NCBI GenBank assembly: GCA_963576785.1
Contig: OY756151.1
Span: forward strand, 1,674,001-1,738,000
Direction of reading: 5' to 3'
DNA from: Chlorophyllum brunneum
Taxonomy: Eukaryota; Basidiomycota; Agaricomycetes; Agaricales; Agaricaceae
Length of the DNA: 64,000 bases
The translations under genes and the position numbers were made by a program. Numbering within the stretch: the first letter of the stretch is position 1; the number at the start of each line of letters is the position of its first letter. Positions 20,732 through 31,477 of this stretch are shown piece by piece. The notes under the pieces were generated by a model. It worked only from the letters and a program-made list of their open reading frames with translations, searched no databases and was not told where the DNA came from.

Positions 20732-21670
20732 TTACTCGTTCATAGGTATGGCAGCTCCCAGAGCTCTGGCCAAGTCCTTCTTGTTTCCTCCGATGAGAGG
20801 TGTTTTGTCGACACGTCTTAAGCCGATCCAGAGGGGCGCGTGTGGCAGTCCTTCTTTGAATAGGAAGTGGGTGTGGTTATTGTACGTGGTGTTGTCGTTG
20901 GTGTGATTGCTTAAGAGCTTATGCACTATACTCCTCCAGTATTCATTGTCCTTCTCGCCTTCTGATTTCAACATGTTGTATCCCTGCGGTGGATGGAAGG
21001 TTATGGGTGTGATGGGGGGTACTACCGTGGTGAGGATGGTTTGGAGATGGGCTACTTCTTCTTCGATGTCGGGATGGAGTAGTTGATCAGCGGCTGTTGC
21101 TTCTTGTGTCTTTTGTTCGCATTTATGACAGATATGATGTTGGATGGGAAACGGATCGTTACTAACGAGTAGTCGGTTAACGATATGGTGGGAGAGATTT
21201 TCTGTGCCCCTTGATTCATACATATTGAGTCGTTCGGCTAGGGCTACAAGGATGCTATGCATCCGAGCTCGCATATTGGAAATGACGATTAGTTGCAGGT
21301 CGTCATTGATTTCGTATAGGTGTCTCTCCAATTGGTCTCTTCTTCCTTCGTCGATGATAAATTGGTTGAGTCTTGGAGTGGCGTCGGATAGGGTATCCAT
21401 TATTTTAGATGCGCCTTCTTGGGTTGCTTTCATTGCTGCACCCAGTAGTATCATGGTGTCGACTAGGGTCTCTCCTTCCACGAGCTCCTCATGGCTGGTT
21501 CTTTCTGGGACAAGTTCATCGAATTCTTTTGAGGTAGGGGTATGGAGTAAGTTGGCGTTCGGCGGGCATGGAGTGTTATGAAGATAGTTGGCAAAGTCGA
21601 GGGTGAAGTGGATACAGCGAGTGATGCGTTGAGTGTAGTGGTTGCTTGGAATGCAAGGTCTGTTGTTCAT
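20732..21670 (-). CDS. ORF3 of copy G, four-A form (312 aa, unknown function)
   Basis: The only uninterrupted long form in the window. The ATG at 21,668-21,670 overlaps the pol TGA (21,667-21,669) as ATGA. The coding-strand A-run has four A (TTTT at 21,527-21,530), so the first 34 codons after the overlap stay in frame with the conserved body. The protein is soluble-looking, with predicted long helices over roughly residues 60-150 of the 312, a CHKC motif, and no signal peptide or hydrophobic segment. That argues against an envelope protein. ATGA overlaps allow stop-restart translation in other systems; whether that happens here is inference. Confidence 0.82.
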   Translation of the reverse strand: MNNRPCIPSNHYTQRITRCIHFTLDFANYLHNTPCPPNANLLHTPTSKEFDELVPERTSHEELVEGETLVDTMILLGAAMKATQEGASKIMDTLSDATPRLNQFIIDEGRRDQLERHLYEINDDLQLIVISNMRARMHSILVALAERLNMYESRGTENLSHHIVNRLLVSNDPFPIQHHICHKCEQKTQEATAADQLLHPDIEEEVAHLQTILTTVVPPITPITFHPPQGYNMLKSEGEKDNEYWRSIVHKLLSNHTNDNTTYNNHTHFLFKEGLPHAPLWIGLRRVDKTPLIGGNKKDLARALGAAIPMNE

Positions 21671-24600
21671 AATTGCTGCTTTTTACCTCCCCTTTTTATA
21701 GGTTTCGTCCTCGAAATCTTGCTCATAAACTCTTGTACTACTTCCTTGGCGTTTTCCAGATTTGCTTCATCTTCCCATGTATCTTCTTCGGACGTATATC
21801 CTTTCCAGTGTATTAGGTACTGTTTTTGTTTTCCCTTTGTGCAGTGTCCTCGGACTTCATCTACCCCGTAGTGTTCTTCATCATTGATTATCTCAGGGAT
21901 CGGTGGTGGTGGAGTGCACTGGCTGTCATACTCGGGTTTGTGATAGGGGGAGAGGAGTCTGCTGTTAAACATGTCGTGTATTGCCCATGTTTCAGGTAGC
22001 CCCAGTCGGTAGCTTGTTTCACCTATTTTCTCTTTTACCCGGAATGGTCCGTATCTCCTATGATCAAGTTTTTTTGTCGGCCTTGTTGTCCTGCTTCAAG
22101 CCAAACTTGGCTTCCTGCCTCATACTCGTGTTCTGGTTTTGTGCTATTCTGTTTCTCCATTTGCGTCTGGCTCTGTTGTAGCATCTCAATCGTTTTTTGG
22201 CGCATGTCTTGTAACTCTTGTATTCGTTCCGTGATCGCAGGTGCCTTGGATGTGTTTGAGATATCCCCTTTCCATGGATGTCGTCCATATACTATCTGGA
22301 ACGGTGAATGTCCTGTGGTGCTATGTGTTTTGTCGTTATACTGGAATTCTGCTGTGCTGAGCCATTTTTTCCAGTTGTCCTGTGTATGGTTGATTACGTT
22401 TCTGAGGTATGCTTCAACCTCCTGGTTGATGTGCTCTGTCTGACTGTCTGTTTGTGGATGGTATGCCGTGGATAGGTTATGTTGGGTGCCGGTTGCTCTG
22501 CAAAGTTCTGCCATGAATTTTGATGCGAACTGTGGACCTCTGTCACTGATGATTCTGCGGGGTATCCCGTGTTGTCTCCATATATCATCACGATAAATGT
22601 CTCCTAACTCTTCGGATGATAGGGTGGTGTTAACTGCGCGTAGTCTGATCATTTTGCTGAAACAATCAACAATGACAAGTATCACATCATATCCTTCTGA
22701 TTCTGGTAGTGGTCCTATCATGTCGATTGATATTTCTTCCCATGGTCTGATGGGTATCGGTAGTGGATGGAGATGTGTGGTAGGTCGTATCCGGAGTATC
22801 TTGTTTTGCTGACATGTGTCGCATCCTTTGATGTATTGTTTAACATCATTGCGCATTTGTGGCCACCAATATGTCCTTTTGAGGAGTTCGATCATTCTGT
22901 GCTGTCCCGGGTGTCCTACGTCCGTTTTGTCGTGGTGTTGTTGGAGTATTTCTTGGTGTAACTCGGTGTTTGGTGGTACACATATTCTTCCTTCAAACAT
23001 GGGTAATCCATCAGTTTCCCATATCTCCTCTGGTCGTTTCTCCTTTTCTCTTAGCCACTGTGTTTCTCTTCTTTGCTCCTTCCGTAATTGGTGTTTCAGG
23101 TCTTCTTCTCCCAATATTTCCCAAATTTGTCTGATCTCGGTGATAGTGTTATTGAATAAGTGGTCGGGTAATAGCGTGATATCTGTGTTATCTCTAGTGG
23201 TGTCCGTTTTTGCTAGTCTTGATAGCACGTCTGCTTTTGTGTTTGTCTTTCCGGGTATGTGTTTTAGCATGTAGTGATATTCTTGTAGTTCCAGTTGCCA
23301 TCTTGCCTGTCATCCTGTGAGTTGTTGTGGTTTCCTGAAGTATTCTAAGTTCTTGTGGTCCGTCCATATCTCAAATGGTTCATTGGCATCGAGTAGGTAC
23401 TGTCTCCACGTTTTGACTGCTTCCCGGATTGCTAGTAGTTCTTTGTCATAGATTTGGTAATTTCGTTCTGCCGGTGTCATTGTTCTTGAGTGAAAAGCGA
23501 TTGGGTGCCACTGATCATTCTGGTTTTGTGACAACACTGCTCCTACTCCATATCCCAATGCGTCTACTTCTACCCTGTATTGTCCTTTGTCTTGAGGCAT
23601 TGCTAGTACTGGTTTGCTCGTGATCTTTTCCTTGATCTTCTCAAATGCCTGTTGTTGTCGTTCTGACCATGACCATTGCACATCTTTCTTCTTCAGCTCG
23701 TGTAGGGGTGTTGCTATGTTACTGAAGTCTTGTATGAATCGTCGGTAGAAGTTTGCGAAACCCAGGAATTTTTCGACGTCTTTTACGGATTTGGGTGTCG
23801 GCCATTCTTTTACTGCTTTCACCTTCTCTTCCTCCATTTTGACGCTGCCTTGTCCGACTATAAAGCCCAATATGGGTATTTCCTTCGCGTTGAACACACA
23901 TTTTGATCGTTTGAAATAGAGTTGGTGCTTGGCTGCAATGTCTAAGAACTGCGTTATTCTTTTTTCGAGTTCTTCCTGTGTGGTTCCTGGGATGACAAAA
24001 TCGTCCATGTAGTTGACAAGCGATCCCTCGTGTAACATTTCCCGAAATACTGTGTTCATCATCCTTTGGAAGGTCGCCGGTGAATTACTCATCCCGAAGA
24101 ACATGACCGTGGGTTCGAATAACCCGCTGTTTGTTACAAACGCTGCCTTCCATTCATCCCCGTCTCTGATCCTGACGTTGTTATATCCCCAAATGATATC
24201 GAGCTTGTTGAATACCTTCGCGTCCTTTAACCGGTCTAGGACTTCGCCTATGAGTGGCAGTGGCGTCTTGTCTTTGATGGTGTGTTCATTCAGCTTTTTG
24301 TAATCCTGTACCAGGCGTTTTGTTCCGTCCTTCTTTGGTATGAAGAAGCATGGGGTGGCGTAGGGGGATTGTGATGGTCTGATTCGTCCTGAGGCGAGGT
24401 TTTCGTCGAGGAATTTTTGTAGTTCCTGCTTCTCCGTTATTGTCATTGGGTAGACCTTGGACTGTAGTACCGGGGGTGCGTCTTCGGACAGATTTATCTC
24501 GTGGTCCCATACCATGTGTTCGGGTAGTTTGTCAAAGTTTTTCTTGTTGAATAGGTGGGTGTATTGTCGGAGGTATGGTGGTAGATCTTCATCGTTCGTC

Positions 24601-25087
24601 TGGTCCGCCTTTTTCTCTTCAATGTGTTCGCTGATTGTCTGTATTCTCTCGTTGAACCGTATGTTGCTATGTGATATTTTGCAATCATCTGGGCATCTGG
24701 TGAATTGTATGACGTGATTGTTCCAGTCGATCTCCGGGTTATGCTTGACCAGCCAGTCGTGTCCGAGATATAAGTCCGCACTTTCCAATTGTGTTACTAG
24801 AGCGTCGATTTGTTCTGTATGGTTGCCGTTGTTTAATACCAGTTGTGCTTTGTCCGTTATTTCTCCTTTTTTGTTTTCTGTTCCGTTGGCATTGATTACC
24901 CTGATTGGGGTTTCCAGGGGTTTAGTCAGAATCTGTTCTTCGTCTACTGTTCGTTGTGCTATGCACGTGTGGGTGCATCCGGAGTCTACAAGGGTTGTGA
25001 TTTGTCTGCGTCCTTTTCTTGTCTGGATTGTTGAGTCGAGGAGAAGTTCGCGCGTGGAGTTTCGTTTCTGGGGGATCACATATTGTC
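21667..25087 (-). pseudogene. pol: Pol of copy G: protease, RT, RNase H, integrase, chromodomain; two lesions
   Basis: Domains in order are protease (TTLVDSGCTH), RT with catalytic VNYMDDF, RNase H (VEVDALGYG, YDKELLAI, IWTDHKN, TKADVLSR), integrase with H2C2 and intact DDE, GPF and chromodomain. Lesion 1 is a TGA at 23,310-23,312 in RNase H, after QLTG. Lesion 2 is a 10-bp deletion at about 22,092, between copies of CT, that shifts the frame between integrase and the GPF/chromodomain part. There is no in-frame ATG before the protease. The frame opens just after gag, and the first possible start is GTG at 25,077-25,079. Confidence 0.9.
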
Positions 25088-25138
25088 TATTGTGGGCTAA
25101 AACAGAAACTCTAGATTTATTGGCTCACGGGTTTGCGC

Positions 25139-25360
25139 CTACTCGGAGCCTTCGACAAAATCCTCTTTCTCCTCCATTTCTCGTTCATCTTCCTCGTTGA
25201 TCTCTCTGATATGCGCTTTCTTGGGTGCTTGGCAGTTCTTCGAGATGTGGCCCTGTTTGCCACAATTGTAACACATTATCTTGGTGTATGTGACTTTTGT
25301 CTTCTTCCTGCAGTATTTGGCGATATGCCCATAGAGGTTGCAGTTGTAGCACCTCGGTTT
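25139..25360 (-). pseudogene. gag: Gag C-terminus of copy G (zinc knuckles), truncated
   Basis: The remaining gag codes for KPRCYNCNLYGHIAKYC and CYNCGKQGHISKNC plus the acidic tail to TAG at 25,139-25,141. Upstream of KPRC the sequence switches to the LTR of copy H, so an open frame that continues to 25,468 is chimeric and not meaningful. Confidence 0.85.
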
Positions 25361-25653
25361 TGTTACGACCTTAGTCTCTGACTCAGGTTGCAAGCCTTTG
25401 GATAAAGGAAGGAAGTAGAGAAAGGAAGAAGGGATGATACGATTGGTAAAGTATGAGGAATACATCAAGTATTACTACACTTTATATACTAATAGTGGCG
25501 GCTAATAATAAGGGAGACGAGTAGACGAGTCAGATAAGAGGCATAGCCTTTAGGGATGAAACAGGAGATGGAACGAGGAGTGAAACAGGTGTGAGGGTAC
25601 ACGAGGTAACGGGCGCGAGATAGGAATGAACGGTCTATCTATAGTTCGTAACA
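25361..25653 (-). repeat. 3' LTR of copy H (LTR-e, 293 bp)
   Basis: Ends are TGTTACGACC and TTCGTAACA. It is subtype 1 in the U5 hairpin. It interrupts G gag immediately upstream of the first zinc knuckle. Confidence 0.92.
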
Positions 25654-25760
25654 ATACCTCCCTTTCAAGCTTCATGTCCTCATGATGCGTATTACTGTAA
25701 AGGTCCTTTGTAAGGTAAAACATACAGAGTTTGGAAAAGGTAGGAAGGCGCGATGAGAAT

Positions 25761-26597
25761 TTACTCGTTCATAGGTATGGCAGCTCCCAGAGCTCTGGCC
25801 AAGTCCTTCTTGTTTCCTCCGATGAGAGGTGTCTTGTCAACACGTCGTAACCCGATCCAGAGGGGCGCATGGGGTGGACCTTCTTTGAACAGGAAGTGGG
25901 TGTGATTATTGTACGTGGTGTTGTCGTTGGTGTGATTGCTTAAGAGCTTGTGCACTATACTCCTCCAGTATTCGTTGTCCTTTTCGCCTTCCGATTTCAA
26001 CGTGTTGTATCCCTGCGGCGGGTGGAAGGTCATGGGTGTGATGGGGGGTACTACCGTGGTGAGGATGGTTTGGAGGTGGGCTACTTCCTCTTCGATGTCG
26101 GGGTGAAGCAGTTGATCAGCGGCTGTTGCTTCTTGTGTCTTTTGTTCGCATTTATGACAGATGTGATGTTGGATGGGGAATGGGTCGTTGCTAACAAGTA
26201 GTCGGTTGACGATGTGGTGGGAGAGGTTTTCTGTGCTCCTTGACTCGTATGTATTGAGTCGTTCGGCTAGGGCTACGAGGATGCTATGCATCCGAGCTCG
26301 CATATTGGAGATGACAATAAGTTGCAGGTCGTCGTTGATTTCATATAGGTGTCTTTCTAACTGGTCTCTCCTTCCTTCATCGATGATAAATTGATTGAGT
26401 CTTGGAGTGGCTTCGGACAGGGTATCCATTATTTTGGATGCCCCTTCTTGGGTTGCCTTCATTGCTGCTCCCAATAGTATTATAGTGTCGACTAGGGTTT
26501 CTCCTTCCACGAGCTCTTCATGGCTGGTTCTCTCTGGGACAAGTTCGTCGAATTCTTTGAGGTAGGGGTATGGAGTAAGTTGGCGTTCGGCGGGCAT
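25761..26597 (-). CDS. ORF3 of copy H, three-A form (278 aa, unknown function)
   Basis: Open frame from MPAERQ at 26,597 to PMNE-stop. The A-run site has three A (TTT at 26,556-26,558). As in F and I, the ATGA-overlap start (26,695-26,698) leads only to a 68-aa frame ending at 26,492. CHKC lies at residues 147-150. The sequence is closely similar to ORF3 of G and I, with scattered substitutions and no stop, unlike the neighbouring pol. Confidence 0.8.
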   Translation of the reverse strand: MPAERQLTPYPYLKEFDELVPERTSHEELVEGETLVDTIILLGAAMKATQEGASKIMDTLSEATPRLNQFIIDEGRRDQLERHLYEINDDLQLIVISNMRARMHSILVALAERLNTYESRSTENLSHHIVNRLLVSNDPFPIQHHICHKCEQKTQEATAADQLLHPDIEEEVAHLQTILTTVVPPITPMTFHPPQGYNTLKSEGEKDNEYWRSIVHKLLSNHTNDNTTYNNHTHFLFKEGPPHAPLWIGLRRVDKTPLIGGNKKDLARALGAAIPMNE

Positions 26598-26694
26598 GGA
26601 GTGTTATGAAGATAGTTGGCAAAGTCGAGGGTGAAGTGGATACAGCGAGTGATGCGTTGAGTGTAGTGGTTGCTTGGAATGCAAGGTCTGTTGT

Positions 26695-29600
26695 TCATAA
26701 TTGCTGCTTTTTACCTCCCCTTTTTATAGGTTTTGTCCTCGAAATCTTGCTCATAAACTCTTGTACTGCTTCCTTGGCATTTTCCAAATTTGCCTCATCT
26801 TCCCATGTGTCTTCTTCGGACGTATATCCTTTCCAGTGTATTAGGTACTGTTTTTGTTTTCCCTTTGTGCGGTGTCCTCGGACTTCATCTACCTCGTAGT
26901 GTTCCTCATCATTGATTATCTTGGGGATCGGTGGTGGTGGAGTGCGCTGGCTGTCATACTCGGGTTTGTGATAGGGGGAGAGGAGTCTGCTGTTAAACAC
27001 GTCGTGTATCGCCCATGTTTTAGGTAGCTCCAGTCGGTAGCTTGTTTTACCTATTTTTTCTTTTACCCGGAATGGTCCGTATCTCCTATGATCAAGTTTT
27101 TTTGTCGGCCTTGTTGTCCTAATGTTGTCCGCTTTGAGCCAAACTTGGCTTCCTGCCTCATACTCGTGTTCTGATTTTGTGCTATTCCGTTTCTTCATTT
27201 GCGTCTGGCTCTGTTGTAGCATCTCAATCGTTTTTTGGCGCATGTCTTGTAACTCTTGTATTTGTTCCGTGATCGCAGGTGCCTTGGATATGTTTGAGAT
27301 ATCCCCTTTCCATGGATGTCGTCCATATACTATCTGGAACGGTGAATGTCCTGTGGCGCTATGTGTTTTGTCGTTATACTGGAATTCCGCTGTGCTGAGC
27401 CATTTTTTCCAGTTGTCCTGCGCATGGTTGATTACGTTTCTGAGGTATACTTCAACCTCCTGGTTGATGTGCTCTGTCTGACCATCTGTTTGTGGATGGT
27501 ATGCCGTGGATAGGTTACGCTGGGTGCCGGTTGCTCTGCAAAGTCCTGCCATGAATCTTGATGCAAACCGTGGACCCCTGTCACTGATGATTCTGCGGGG
27601 TATCCCGTGTTGCCTCCATATATCATCACGATAAATGTCTCCTAACTCCTCGGATGATAGGGTGGTGTTAACTGCGCGTAGTCTGATCATTTTGCTGAAA
27701 CAATCAACAATGACAAGTATCACATCATATCCTTCTGATTCTGGTAGTGGTCCTATCATGTCGATTGATATTTCTTCCTATGGTCCGATGGGTATCGGTA
27801 GTGGATGGAGATGTGTGGTAGGTCGTATCTGGAGTATCTTGTTTCGTTGACATGTGTCGCATCCTTTGATGTATCGTTTAACATCATTGTGCATTTGTGG
27901 CCACCAATATGTCCTTTTGAGGAGTTCGATCATTCTATGCTGTCCCGGGTGTCCTACGTCCGTTTTGTCATGGTGTTGTTGGAGTATTTCTTGGCGTAAC
28001 TCGGCGTTCGGTGGTACGTATATTCTTCCTTCAAACATGGGTAATCCATCAGTTTCCCATATCTCCTCTGGTCGTTTCTCCTTTTCTCTTAGCCACTGTG
28101 TTTCTCTTCTTTGCTCCTTTCGTAATCGGTGTTTCAGGTCTTCTTCTCCCAATATTTCCCAAATCTGTCTGATTTCGGCGGTGGTGTTATTGAATAAGTG
28201 GTCGGGTAATAGTGTGATATCTGTGTTATCTCTGGTGGTGTCCGTTTTTGCTAGTCTTAATAGTACGTCTGCTTTTGTGTTTGTCTTTCCGGGTATGTGT
28301 TTTAGCGTGTAGCAATATTCTTGTAGTTCCAGTTGCCATCTTGCTTGTTGTCCTGTGAGTTGTTGTGGTTTCCTGAAGTATTCTAAGTTCTTGTGGTCCG
28401 TCCATATCTCGAATGGTTCATTGGCATCGAGTAGATACTGTCTCCACGTCTTGACTGCTTCTCGGATTGCTAGTAGTTCTTTGTCGTAGATTTGGTAGTT
28501 TCGTTCTGCCGGTGTCATTGTTCTTGAGTGAAAGGCGATTGGGTGCCACTGATCACTCTGGTTTTGTGACAACACCGCTCCTACTCCATATCCCGATGCA
28601 TCTACTTCTACCCTGTATTGTCCTTTGTCTTGAGGCATTGCTAGTACTGGTTCGCTCATGATTTTCTCCTTGATTTTTTCAAATGCCTGCTGTTGTCGTT
28701 CTGACCATGACCATTGTGCGTCCTTCTTCTTTAGTTCGTGTAGTGGTGTTGCTATGTTACTGAAGTCTTGTATGAATCGTCGGTAGAAGTTTGCAAAGCC
28801 CAGGAATTTTTCGACGTCTTTTACGGATTTGGGTGTTGGCCATTCTCTTACTGCTTTCACCTTCTCCTCCTCCATTTTAACACTGCCTTGTCCAACTATA
28901 AAGCCCAGTATGGGTATTTCTTTTGCGTTGAACATGCATTTTGACCGCTTGAAGTAAAGCTGGTGCTTGGCTGCCATGTCTAAGAACCATGTTGTTCTTT
29001 CCTCGAGTTCTTCCTGCGTGGTTCCTGCGTTCCTTCATGTAACATTTCCCGAAATACCGTGTTCATCATCCTTTGAAAGGTCGCTGGCGAGTTGCTCATT
29101 CCGAAGAACATGACTGTTGGCTCGAATAATCCGTTATTTGTTACAAACGCTGCCTTCCATTCATCCCCTTCTCTAATCCTGACGTTGTTGTATCCCCAAA
29201 TGATATCGAGCTTGTTGAACACCTTTGCATCCTTTAGGCGGTCTAGGACTTCGCTTATGAGTGGTAGTGGTGTTTTATCCTTGATAGTGTGTTCGTTCAG
29301 CTTTTTGTAATCCTGTACCAGGCGTTTGGTTCCGTCCTTTTTTGGTATAAAGAAACATAGGGTGGCGTAGGGGGATTGTGATGGTCTGATTTGTCCTGAG
29401 GCAAGGTTCTCGTCGAGGAACTTCTGTAGTTCCTGCTTCTCCGTTATTGTCATTGGGTAGACCTTGGACTGTAGTACCGGGGGTGCGTCTTCGGACAGAT
29501 TTATCTCGTGGTCCCATACCATGTGTTCGGGTAGTTTGTCAAAGTTTTTCTTGTTGAATAGGTGGGTGTATTGTCGGAGGTATGGTGGTAGGTCTTCATC

Positions 29601-30094
29601 ATTCGTCCGGTCCGCCTTTTTCTCTTCAATGTGTTCCTTGACTGCCCGTATTCTTTCGTTGAATCGTATGTCGCTATGTGATATTTTGCAATCATCCGGG
29701 CATCTGGTGAATCGTATGACATGATTGTTCCAGTCGATTTCCGGGTTATGCTTGACCAGCCAGTCGTGTCCAAGATATAAGTCCGCACTTTCCAGTTGGG
29801 TTACTAGAGTGTCGATTTGTTCTGTATGGTTGCCGTTGTTTAATACCAGTTGTGCTTTGTCCGTTATTTCTCCTTTTTTGTTTTCTGTTCCATTGGCATT
29901 GATTACCCTGATTGGGGTTTCCAGGGCTTTAGTCAGAATCTGTTCTTCGTCTACTGTTCGTTGTGCTATGCACGTGTGGGTGCATCCGGAGTCTACAAGG
30001 GTTGTGATTTGTCTGCGTCCTTTTCTTGTCTGGATTGTTGAGTCGAGGAGAAGTTCGCGCGTGGAGTTTCGTTTCTGGGGGATCACATATTGTC
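26695..30094 (-). pseudogene. pol: Pol of copy H, reverse transcriptase active site deleted
   Basis: The protease DSG, most RT motifs, RNase H (VEVDASGYGVG), integrase DDE (SIDMIGPLP, SDRGP, QTEHIN), GPF and chromodomain are recognisable. Compared with G and I, 31 bp are missing at 29,026/29,027. These encode the segment around NYMDDFVIP, so the catalytic RT box is gone and the frame is shifted. A TAG at 27,778-27,780 replaces the Trp codon just before the first integrase Asp. The RNase H codon that is TGA in G and I is CAA here. Confidence 0.9.
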
Positions 30095-30145
30095 TATTGT
30101 GGGCTAAAACAGAAACTCTAGATTTATTGGCTCACGGGTTTGCGC

Positions 30146-31384
30146 CTACTCGGAGCCTTCGACAAAATCCTCTTTCTCCTCCATTTCTCGTTCATCTTCC
30201 TCGTTGATCTCTCTGATATGCGCTTTCTTGGGTGCTTGGCAGTTCTTCAAGATGTGGCCCTGTTTGCCACAATTGTAACACGTTATCTTGGTGTATGTGA
30301 CTTTTGTCTTCTTCCTGCAGTATTTGGCGATATGCCCGTAGAGGTTGCAGTTGTAGCACCTCGGTTTCCCGTTCTGATTGGTGTCTGCTTTTTGTCTTCC
30401 TATCTCCATGGGTTGTCCTCTGCCTCCATAAGTAACTCCGGTTGTGGTTCTGATATCCCCTCGGGTGATGTCTGTTGCTTCGTACCCCTGTCCTACTGCG
30501 AGGATTGTAGTTTTCCATTTGGTGTATGTCGTTGGGACGGAGGTTGTCGGGTAGCCTACTATTGTTCGAATGATGTCTGCTCTGGTGTGGCGTTTGAGAA
30601 GGAATATTGCGTGGGTGTCGTCTGTCCCCGCTTGGGCTTTCAGTGCCTCGAACTCGATCAAGAAATCTGCCGTGTTCCTCTTTCCTTGTTTGAACGTCTC
30701 AATTTCTCCTTCTGCTATAGCTTTCCTATTTCCCAAGGAAAATGTGGCTTCTATTTCCTTTGTAAAGTCGTCCCAGTCTGGTGTCTTCTTGTTTTGGATG
30801 GCTTGTAGCTGCGTGTTGGCGTATGGACCTGCTAGTCCTCCTTTCATTCTTGCTAAAATTGCCACTATCTTCTGTTCTTCTTCGTCTATCTTGTTGAACA
30901 TTAACCATAAGGATATTGCTCTCCACCAATCGTCAAATTGGGTTCTGTCTCCATTAAAATATCCTGGCTCTGGAGCTAGGTTCTTTGGGACGTTGATTTC
31001 TTCTGTCATTTCTGGTTCTGTCTCTAGTTTGCTGTGTTCGTGGGTCTCGGCAATTTCTATATCGGCTGTGGCGTCGGCGACTTCTGTGTCGATTTCTTCT
31101 TCAAATGGAGCTGGTTCTTTGTCTGTGCTGTGCTCGGATTCTTTCTCGTAGGTCTCGGCGATATCTATATCGGATGTGTTTTCGGCGACTTCTATGTCGA
31201 ATTCGGTTTTAAATAGAGCTGTACTTTCGTCTACGCTGTGTTCGGATTTCTGCTGTTTAAGGCCTTCAGGGATTTCTGATTCTGTTGATCGTTTAGATCC
31301 TGTTGCTATAGGTGAACCCTGGATGTCTGTTGGTCTCGGAGCTCTGTGTTTTCTCGGTGTTCTCGATGAGCTACTATTGCTCAT
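30146..31384 (-). CDS. gag: Gag of chromovirus copy H (412 aa, two CCHC knuckles)
   Basis: This is an intact gag with the same plan as in A: serine/arginine-rich N-terminus, acidic repeat segment (a single ALFKTEFDIEVA unit plus EEEIDTEVADATADIE), gag helical domain, two CX2CX4HX4C knuckles and an acidic tail. The start ATG lies about 80 bases inside the PBS side of the element. The TAG stop (30,146-30,148) is followed by 59 bases before the first GTG of the pol frame. Confidence 0.92.
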   Translation of the reverse strand: MSNSSSSRTPRKHRAPRPTDIQGSPIATGSKRSTESEIPEGLKQQKSEHSVDESTALFKTEFDIEVAENTSDIDIAETYEKESEHSTDKEPAPFEEEIDTEVADATADIEIAETHEHSKLETEPEMTEEINVPKNLAPEPGYFNGDRTQFDDWWRAISLWLMFNKIDEEEQKIVAILARMKGGLAGPYANTQLQAIQNKKTPDWDDFTKEIEATFSLGNRKAIAEGEIETFKQGKRNTADFLIEFEALKAQAGTDDTHAIFLLKRHTRADIIRTIVGYPTTSVPTTYTKWKTTILAVGQGYEATDITRGDIRTTTGVTYGGRGQPMEIGRQKADTNQNGKPRCYNCNLYGHIAKYCRKKTKVTYTKITCYNCGKQGHILKNCQAPKKAHIREINEEDEREMEEKEDFVEGSE

Positions 31385-31464
31385 ATACTGTCGTTCTGGT
31401 CGGAGGCTATTATTCCAAGCCTAGCTACGAATAATGGCACCTCTCTTGCAAGGTGAGTCGAATG

Positions 31465-31476
31465 ACACTTTACCAA
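31465..31476 (-). other. Self-primer-type PBS of copy H
   Basis: Plus strand ACACTTTACCAA, one base from LTR-f. Its complement on the element strand pairs with the R-start 12-mer found in every LTR of the family. Confidence 0.7.
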
Positions 31477-31477
31477 A

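Larger units (their letters stand above)
20331..25360 (-). mobile_element. Chromovirus copy G, inserted in F and truncated in gag by H
   Basis: This minus-strand copy has a 3' LTR (20,331-20,624), ORF3, nearly complete pol and the gag zinc knuckles, then stops at 25,360 where the 3' LTR of H begins. The left flank ATATA (20,326-20,330) is in F pol. The rest of G gag and its 5' LTR are not found on the far side of H, so a deletion has removed them. Confidence 0.9.

Noticed and set aside
22816..23274. Antisense frames of about 150 aa opposite the RNase H/integrase region in G, H and I
   Set aside because: They are shadows of the pol reading frame and change with synonymous differences in pol.
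23310..23312. Programmed UGA readthrough in RNase H
   Set aside because: The same codon is CAA in H, and CGA decay explains both states; no conserved downstream stimulator was seen.
25139..25468. A 109-aa frame that starts in LTR-e and runs into G gag
   Set aside because: It is a chimera created by the insertion junction; only 25,139-25,360 is gag.
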